This document shows positions 57,261 to 64,000 of a stretch of DNA of 64,000 nt, one piece after another. The position numbers and the translations under genes were made by a program. Within the stretch, counting starts at the first letter, position 1. Each line of letters opens with the position of its first letter. Below the pieces are notes generated by a model. It ran no database searches. It was not told the origin of the DNA and saw only the letters and a program-made list of their open reading frames with translations. Source of the stretch: Cynocephalus volans (Eukaryota > Chordata > Mammalia > Dermoptera > Cynocephalidae); the NCBI RefSeq assembly GCF_027409185.1, contig NC_084463.1:158635869-158699868 (forward strand), written 5' to 3'.

Positions 57261-58459
57261 ATTTCAGAAGAATGATGTTCTGTTAATTGTGGTTTTATAT
57301 GAATATTTTTATGGCAATACTTGGTATCCATTTCAAATGTCATTGCATATTGGAATAGTATTTTTTCTTTTTAGAATTTTGTTATTATTTCAAAGTATTT
57401 AATAGGGAGATAACATACAATTGAGTTTAAAAATTATAGACTATGGGAAGAAATGCAGATCTTTAGAGGGAAAAAGTGACTTTAGTCACTTATACTTTAC
57501 TATGGAGTCACTGGAAGCCTCTCCAGTTTACTTAGAATTTGACAAAGATTACATTTCCTAATGTTTGGAACTGTTCTGTGACATCAGGGAATGTAAGAGT
57601 GTAGAAGTAGGCTTAGGAAAAGGCATTGAGCCCATTCTCCTCAATTTATTTATTTACTGATATATCTATTCATTCACTCACTCATTCATTCATTCAGTTT
57701 GGACATAGACTTTAGCTTTTGAAAAGTGAATTTTAATTACGAAATTAAAAACTTTTGCATAACAATTCCAATAACTTTGGTAAGTATGAAACACCCCCCC
57801 ACACACCTTCCCACTTCCAATATCTCTCCATTGCAGTAGCCCATGTTAATAGTTTGGCCTATAGACTCCCACACTTCCCTCCATGATCAGATGCATATGC
57901 ATATAGCAAGATATATTGCACATACAGTAGGTTTTACCCCAACACTATTACCTTGCAGAGTGTGATCAGTGGTGCATATTAAATTTGACTTGATTTTTTT
58001 CCACCATAGGTGAGAAAAATTAACACTTTTTCTTCACCTATCAAAAGGATCATGGCTGACAGTCTTATAACAAAAGATAGATTAACAAGAGAAAAGCATA
58101 ACAATTTTATTTAACCAAAGTTTAAGTGATATGGTACCTTCAGAAATGAAGACCCAAAAACCCAAGGAAAACTGTGCAGGTGTATGCTTAAATTTGATAT
58201 AGATAATCGTGTAGAAATGTGACTGAACAAAAAAGGAGTGTGACGTAATAGTAACAAACTGAGAAGTCAGCGAGGCCTGTTTGTTAACATTCCTCTTGGC
58301 CTATGTGTAGAATCCCTTTCCCCTGGATACGGGGTGGGACATCAGTCAAATGAAGATCTTCCGGGGAAAGGAGAGAAGGTCACAGAGTAGCCTCCAAGGT
58401 GCCATATTTTGGGTAGTGTATTCTGAGCCCTGACACCACCTATCAATGACTCTATCAGG
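57261..58459. other. Intergenic with simple repeat and unclassified repeats
   Basis: A TTCA/CATT-type simple repeat lies at about 57665-57700. 58020-58240 ('taacaagagaaaagcataac') looks like an old interspersed repeat that I cannot name. 57480-57620 may be antisense L2. No gene. Confidence 0.4.
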
Positions 58460-58760
58460 GGGTTCTTTCCGAACCAAAACATGAACAAATAACTCATTAT
58501 TTCTAAAATAGTTACACAGCATTTCACTGAAAGGATGTATATTTCTCTTACTAATACAAATTCAGGTTGTTTCCTTTTATTCCCTCTACAAATGATGTTG
58601 CAAAATATGTACCTTGTTTTCACATTTCTCTATGAAAAAATATGTATCTTGTTTTCACATTTCTATAGCATAGATTTCCAAAAGTAAAATTACTATGTCA
58701 AAGGTTATATGCAAATTTTAATAGAAATTGTCAAATTACTTTCTGAAAATGTAGCTATTT
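58460..58760 (-). mobile_element. Old L1 ORF2 3' fragment, antisense
   Basis: 'caggttgtttccttttattc', 'agtaaaattactatgtcaaa' and 'aattgtcaaattactttctg' follow the order of the antisense ORF2 tail of an ancient L1. Confidence 0.5.
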
Positions 58761-59200
58761 GCACACACACACACACATATACACTTTCATATTAGGACAT
58801 TAACACATTGTGAGCTACTTTTTTACAGTTGTTCTCTTACATTTCACTGTTTAACTTTTTATTCTTCTTTTTTAATTTATTTTTTTTTCAGTTTAACCTT
58901 TGACAAGGTAATTGACACCATTTTTAAAGAACTCTATTGACCTTTCCCTTATAACATTTGTTTTTCCTGTCTGATATGATATATCTTCTCACATTCAAGA
59001 GTATATAAATGTTCTCCTGAGAACTGAAGACTGAAGAAAAAATAATATAAAGGAGTATTTCTAGTATATAAGTGACCTGAAAACTGGCAGGCCCAGGAAT
59101 TAAAGAGAGCTTCTAAATCTGAGTCCAGTATTCTTTTTGCTGCATTCTTGAATCAAAATTGGTGGTAGAGCACAACTAAAATTCTATTTTATCTACCATT
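58761..59200. other. 3' flank of the intact OR gene
   Basis: AT-rich, with a short CA tract at 58764-58777. It presumably includes the OR 3' UTR. An 'attaaa'-type signal is not securely identifiable. Confidence 0.4.
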
Positions 59201-60133
59201 TTAAAAGTTTTTCCTTTCAAACTTGCTCTTGAATGCACTTTTTACCTCCTTGTTCCTCAAGCTGTATATGAGGGGGTTCAACATGGGGATTACAACAGTG
59301 TAAAATAGAGAAATCACTTTATTGATATCCAGGGAGGAGCCTGAGCTAGGTTGAACATAGATAAAGAAAAGAGTCCCGAACAAGATGCAGATGGCTGTCA
59401 GGTGAGAGGAGCAGGTGGAGAAGGCTTTCCACCTCCCATCGGCAGTCTGGATCTTTAAGATGGCCACCAGGATGCAGACATAGGAGACCATGATGATCAG
59501 GACACTGAGTACTACTACAGCTCCAGCCAAGGCAAATAGCACCAACTTATTGATCCAGGTGTCTGCACATGCTAAGGAAAGCAGTGGGGAAATATCACAG
59601 AAAAAGTGATTGATGGCATTTGGACCACAGAAGGGTAGGCGAAAGGTGAGAACTGTATGAGTCATGGTGCTTATAAGAGCCATGGCATAAGGCCCTATAA
59701 CCAGCTGGACACAGACTTGATGGGACATAATGAGTGTATACAGCAGGGGCTTACAGATGGCCATATACCGATCATATGCCATGGAAGCCAGGAGGAAACA
59801 CTCAGTTGCCACAAAGAAACCAGAGAACCACGTCTGTACAGCACATCCCAGGAATGAGATGGCTTTTTTCTCTGCGAACATATCACACAGCATCTTAGGA
59901 GCGACGGAAGAGGAGGAGCAAATGTCTACAAAGGACAAGTGGCTAAGGAAAAAGTACATAGGAGTGCGGAGTCTGGGATCAATCCATATGAGAGTGATCA
60001 TCCCCACGTTACCCCCCAGTGTGACGAGATAAACAAAGAGAAGCATGACAAAAAGGACAATCTTCTGATGAAGATGATCTGTGAGGCCCAAGAAAAGAAA
60101 TTCGGCCACTGCTGTCTGATTCTTATCTTCCAT
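59201..60133 (-). CDS. Olfactory receptor, class II, intact
   Basis: A seven-transmembrane G-protein-coupled odorant receptor of the nasal sensory neuron membrane, acting through G-olf. It is 310 residues in one exon from ATG 60133 to TAA 59201, typical for the family. The N-terminus has a glycosylation site NQT (5-7). TM1 holds GN (41-42). PMYFFL (58-63), [12 protein letters not shown] (118-129), VSY (216-218), [10 protein letters not shown] (236-245) and [12 protein letters not shown] (283-294) are all present. C97 and C179 can form the conserved disulfide. No frame break is seen. It is a close paralogue of the pseudogene at 26.3-27.3 kb, on the same strand. The sequence fits the OR5/8/9 group, but I do not assign a subfamily. 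OR genes usually have a 5' non-coding exon upstream, which cannot be seen here. Confidence 0.95.
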   Translation of the reverse strand: MEDKNQTAVAEFLFLGLTDHLHQKIVLFVMLLFVYLVTLGGNVGMITLIWIDPRLRTPMYFFLSHLSFVDICSSSSVAPKMLCDMFAEKKAISFLGCAVQTWFSGFFVATECFLLASMAYDRYMAICKPLLYTLIMSHQVCVQLVIGPYAMALISTMTHTVLTFRLPFCGPNAINHFFCDISPLLSLACADTWINKLVLFALAGAVVVLSVLIIMVSYVCILVAILKIQTADGRWKAFSTCSSHLTAICILFGTLFFIYVQPSSGSSLDINKVISLFYTVVIPMLNPLIYSLRNKEVKSAFKSKFERKNF

Positions 60134-60504
60134 TAGACATTTTGTAACCTGTTATAGCAAATAAAATATATATTTATTTTTTTAATTTATTTTAAAATTT
60201 TATTTTAAAATATTAAAAATGTTTTATTGTAAGACATCATTGGCAGATACAAATAGATTTTTAAACTAATTACAATAAAACATTACGGGATAATTGCTTA
60301 TTAATGTGAACTATTAACACCCCTTACACTTATTTTTACATGTATTTTTACCACTTATTTTTACATGTAGAAAAGCCAACTATGCTGTCAAAGTTTTCTT
60401 CATGAAAAAATAATTCTTTCTAAGTTTATCATAAAAAAGAAGGCAATTATGGAAATAATGTTGGATTAATTGACAGCATTTCTGGGTAGTCATTCCTGTC
60501 AGTG
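60134..60504. other. 5' flank of the OR gene, AT-rich
   Basis: A very AT-rich stretch at 60160-60230 ('tttttaatttattttaaaa'). A 40-base sequence at 60290-60330 recurs at 61573. A splice acceptor for the coding exon would be expected close to 60134-60170, but I cannot point to it with confidence. Confidence 0.4.
60290..60330 (+). repeat. Local direct repeat, unit 1
   Basis: 'ggataattgcttattaatg' followed by 'tgaactattaacacc' is repeated almost exactly at 61573-61613. Confidence 0.8.
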
Positions 60505-60680
60505 GTACATAGATCTTGTGTCAACTTGAGCAACTCATACGTGATCTTTTCGGATTCAGTACCCTCTGTCATCAAAAGAGGAATCCAACCGTGTGATCTA
60601 AACTTCCTTGGGTTATAAAATTGTATCTGAAATAAGACTCACTCTCTGTTTGTTATCTTCAATGCATAGATAGTAACACC
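60505..60680 (+). repeat. MIR fragment, sense
   Basis: The diverged MIR tail: 'tcaacttgagcaactcatac', 'cagtaccctctgtcatcaaa', 'agaggaatcc'. Confidence 0.5.
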
Positions 60681-61572
60681 CACATAGGAATACAATTACT
60701 GGTAATATTGTAGGAAATTATTATAAATTCAGATCGCAATAATAGACATTTGGGATAAGCTATAGCAGAAATAAAGCCCTTTCAAGTTCCCGTCCGAATG
60801 GGATGGATAGTACCCTTCAGAATGTCATTAAGACAACATTCAGACCTGGGTATATTAATCTATTTCCCTTATAAAAGGATTAGAAAGGAAAATATGTACT
60901 AATATTAGAGTAGTTATTTAGCATGGAGGAGATTATATAGTAACACATGACACTCATATTTATACTTATATAGGACTGACCTTCAAACGAGAGATGACAT
61001 TTATATACTCTTGACCATCCTGAAGACAGACGGGACACAAAGAAAAACAAATAGGGAATTCCAGATTTGGGTTGAATGGGGCTGTTAGCTCAGCTGATTT
61101 TATCTCCAAATAATTTCCATTAATATTTTTGATGAATGTATGAATACATTTTGTTCATCAGAACAACAGAATTATTGCTCCCAATTTTCTTTAATACTGT
61201 AAACCTATTTAAGGCATACATTTTGACAGGTAATACCTGTTTTATTAATAAAATATCTAAAATGTCAAATGTTTAATATTTTTGCTTAGACAAAATTTTC
61301 AGGTAAATACTATTTTTGTGACTCATTAGTCAAGAAGGAAGATAGCAAACTGTTTAAAATTACAGTGAGAAGGGCAAGGTTCTAGTTTCAGATGTTTATA
61401 ATCAACTCAAATAATTTCTTCTACATGCAAAAGTGAAACATGCCACAGTCACATGATATAATAAGTAAGATGTAAAATTTGAAATGCAAGAGTGACAAAA
61501 CAATACTTAAATAATGTTTAGGTCTCTTAAATTGTTATTGGAGAATAGATCTATGCAATGCATCTTCTACAG
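60681..61572. other. Intergenic, nothing recognised
   Basis: No gene or repeat that I can name. Confidence 0.5.
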
Positions 61573-61660
61573 GATAATTGCTTATTAATGTGAACTATTA
61601 ACACCACTTACTATTTTTAGAAATCTACAGCCTAGATGGGGAGACAGGACCTAGAAATTT
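61573..61660 (+). repeat. Local direct repeat, unit 2
   Basis: The first 40 bases match 60290-60330. The later part ('tttagaaatctacagcc', 'gacaggacctagaaa') matches 63075-63130 with more differences. Confidence 0.65.
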
Positions 61661-61869
61661 AAAAAATCCTACAGCTCAAAGCAGTATTTGTTGGGTTCAA
61701 GGCAAAATATGCCACAGGATAAGGACGAATAAGGAAGGATCACTGTGAGCTAAGTGACTGGGAAAAATATTACTTTAATTTTATGTCTGAAACAGTTGTA
61801 AGTTTATACTGGAACCCACAAGCAATGGTTCTGGGTATTTATGGATGTACCAGGTAACTGTGTGTGTTG

Positions 61870-62000
61870 CAGTGAGAAAGCTCCTGCTTTCAGTCCTGCT
61901 GCTATTTAGTATGTGAACGTGGATAACACGCTTTGCCTCTTCTGTAAATAAGGGTGATGGTCTTTATGCCTTTTTAATCTCTAGCATTCTATGACCATAA
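61870..62000 (+). repeat. MIR fragment, sense
   Basis: MIR order: 'gcttcagtcctgctgctat' (diverged), 'agtatgtgaacgtggataac', 'ttgcctcttctgtaaataag', 'ggtgatggt'. Confidence 0.6.
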
Positions 62001-62769
62001 GATTTTTTCTGAACATTGTAGGAGCTGCATATTTTTAAAGAATAAAAACCATGCCCAGGTTAAAAGGGTAAAAAAATCACATGTTTAGTCGTATGAAGAG
62101 CTCGACTAAACACCAAAGACCGCTCTCATCGGTATACCTGGGGTAGCAAGTTTACGTTCCTAAAAGTCAAATTCATTCTGAAGATTTTCCACTATATTTC
62201 AAAATTTATTTTCATCCAGAAACTGTGTGATACTCACCTATTTAAGGGAATTCTTTAGGTTTCCCCATCAACTGTATCAAGGGGAATGGAAAATCCCAGG
62301 GTTTTCTGGTCAGAAAGTCAGGTTAGAAGATTTAATTTCCTTCTTTGTAGTGACCTTCTGCAACAGGCACAGCATGCCAGGCTCCTGGTGAACAAGGTTA
62401 ATCTCCATGCTGATAAGCCCAGAAGTAAAGAGATGCTCCGTGATCTTCACACTGACTCCTGTTCAGCACAATATAAGGGACACATGTTCTTGATAGTTTT
62501 AAATATTTTAAAGCCAAGTCTCTGAAGAACTAAAACCTCCAGAGCTTACACCTGAGGGACAAAATTAAAGTGATCTTATTAGCATATGTGCCAGGTTTAT
62601 TTCCAAAATAATGTATTGTCTCAGGCAGAAGATTCCTGAGAAAACAATGTTTTTTTTTCCCTTTAGGATCCTCATTTAAGAAAAACAGACCCTCTTTTTT
62701 TCCACCTTTAGGGAGTGAGCTGTTAAGCAGCTAGCACCAGCTAGGGTAAAGTATTTTGCTGCCTGGATC
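62001..62769. other. Intergenic, nothing recognised
   Basis: The frame at 62286-62525 (+) has no domain. I see no gene. Confidence 0.5.
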
Positions 62770-63070
62770 CTGAACATGAACAATGTAGATTCAAATCTCA
62801 GATTCGCAGTTGTCACTTTGGGCAAGTGGTGTGTGGGGGGGCGGGGGGGGGGGTGCGTGCGTGCGTGCGTGTGTGTGTGTGTGTGCGTGCGTGCGTGTGT
62901 GTGTGTGTGTGTGTTTGTCTGGTTGGTTGTTTTAACTCCCTGTTCCTCAATATCCTCATTTTCAAAAATGAGGATAATCATATTACCTGGTTCACAGAGG
63001 GAGAATTAAATGATTAATGCAACATGCTCACAACATGAACAGGTATACACAAGATAACTACTTATTAACA
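62770..63070 (+). repeat. MIR split by a GT microsatellite
   Basis: The left part 'gtagattcaaatctcagat' to 'gtcactttgggcaagt' and the right part 'ttaactccctgttcctcaat', 'aatgaggataatcatattac' are consecutive in MIR order. The simple repeat at 62835-62914 sits between them. Confidence 0.8.
62835..62914 (+). repeat. G-run plus GT/GC microsatellite
   Basis: A G-rich run (62835-62853, with one C) is followed by alternating GTGC and GT units to about 62914. Alternating purine-pyrimidine tracts can adopt Z-DNA. The frames over it are artefacts. Confidence 0.95.
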
Positions 63071-63149
63071 TCAGTTGCTACATTTAGAAACCTACAGCCC
63101 AGTTGTACAGGAAGGACTTAGGAATAAAAAGAAAATCTTCATTTTCATA

Positions 63150-64000
63150 CCCTTAGTGTCCCACAGATCTATAAAAACAGACACACAGACCAACAGAAGG
63201 GAATAGAGAGCTCCGAAATAAACCTACACATACATGGTCAGCTAATCTTTAACAGGGGTGCCAAGGATACACAGTGGGAAAAGGAAAGTCTCTTCAATGA
63301 ATGGTGCTGAGAAAAATGGATATCCACATGCAAAAGAATGAAGTTGGACCCTTGTCTTTTACCATATAAAAAATTAACTTGAAATGAATTAAAGACTTAA
63401 GTGTGTCATTTAAAACTGTAAAACTGGAAGAAAACATAGGGGAACATCTCCCTCACAGTGATCTTAACAATGATTTTTTTTTTACATATGACACTAAAAG
63501 TTTAGGCAACAAAAGCAAAAATTAAAAAGGGGGCAATATCAAACTAAAAAGCTTCTGCACAGCAAGAGAAACAATGAACAGAATAAAAAGGCAACCTACA
63601 AAATGGGAGAAAATATTTGCAAACCATACACGTTAGTTAATATTCAAAACATATAAGGAACTTGTACAATTCCATAGCAAAAAAACAAATAACCTGATTT
63701 TAAAAATGAGCAAAGAATGTGAATAGACATTTTTCCAGAGAAGACATACAAATGGCCAACAGATATATGAAAAAAAAAATGCTCAAAATCACTAACTATG
63801 TGAGAAATGCAAATCAAAACCACAATGATAGGTTACCTCATACTTCTTAGGATAGCTGTTATGAAAAAGACAGGATAAGATGGGTTGGTGAGGATGTGGA
63901 GAAAAGGGAATCAACACTTGTACACTGTTGGTGGGAATGTAAATTGCTATAGCCATTATGGAAAACAGTATATGGAGGTTCCTTAAGAAATTAAAAATAG
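63150..64000 (+). mobile_element. Old L1 ORF2 fragment, sense, runs off the window
   Basis: The plus strand carries diverged ORF2 C-terminal sequence: 'aaaaacagacacacagacc', 'tgaatggtgctgagaaaaat', 'aactaaaaagcttctgcaca', 'acaaatggccaacagatata' and 'acactgttggtgggaatgt'. Many stops and frameshifts are present. The 3' end lies beyond 64000. Confidence 0.85.

Noticed and set aside
62676-63017. Frames of His-Thr or Cys-Val repeats
   Set aside because: They are translations of the GT/CA microsatellite in the MIR.

Overview
This window is AT-rich nuclear DNA from a placental mammal, inside an olfactory-receptor (OR) neighbourhood that is very rich in LINE-1. It holds no bacterial, plasmid or phage genes. 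MIR, L2, MER5A, MaLR-type LTRs, ERV-L-type sequence, a mariner element and many L1 generations place it in placental mammals. I see no Alu, rodent B1/B2, carnivore CAN-SINE or ruminant Bov element. The only SINE is a tRNA-derived one at about 46.6 kb. From memory it resembles the tRNA SINEs of colugos and of rhinolophoid bats. I cannot separate these two without a library search, so the species is left open.

Layout. 0-9.7 kb: L1, L2 and MIR fragments, then a decayed, nearly full-length L1 on the minus strand (about 3.15-9.43 kb). 9.7-13.7 kb: L2 copies, an unrecognised repeat present twice, and a small inverted L1. 13.7-19.1 kb: a second decayed, nearly full-length minus-strand L1 carrying a nested L1 tail with a target-site duplication. 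19-26 kb: MER5A, old L1, an L1 with a 5' inversion, an MLT1-like LTR and L2. 26.3-27.3 kb: a broken OR gene on the minus strand. 27.3-34.6 kb: mostly unique sequence with L2, MIR, MER5A and a decayed mariner. 34.6-40.4 kb: an ERV-L-type provirus on the minus strand with two LTRs and broken gag and pol, and no recognisable env. 40.4-45.2 kb: L1 and L2 fragments with nested insertions. 45.2-47.1 kb: the 5' part of an older L1 interrupted by the SINE. 47.14-53.93 kb: a full-length young L1 whose two reading frames stay in register and are broken only by nonsense codons. 53.9-56.07 kb: three further L1 3' ends in a head-to-tail row. 59.2-60.13 kb: one intact OR gene on the minus strand. 60.1-64 kb: MIR copies, a GT microsatellite grown inside a MIR, and an L1 running off the window end.

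The only apparently intact host protein gene is the OR at 59201-60133. Its neighbour at 26328-27282 is a close paralogue and a pseudogene, so the two look like members of one tandem OR cluster transcribed in the same direction. Everything else supported is transposable-element sequence or unannotated intergenic DNA. I did not find a new biological system. The most unusual things are the L1 3'-end array, the in-register full-length L1, the 30-A tract inside an OR coding region, the minisatellite grown in one LTR only, and several L1 insertions whose inversion or target duplications can be read directly. All repeat family names come from my recognition of the sequence, not from a database search.
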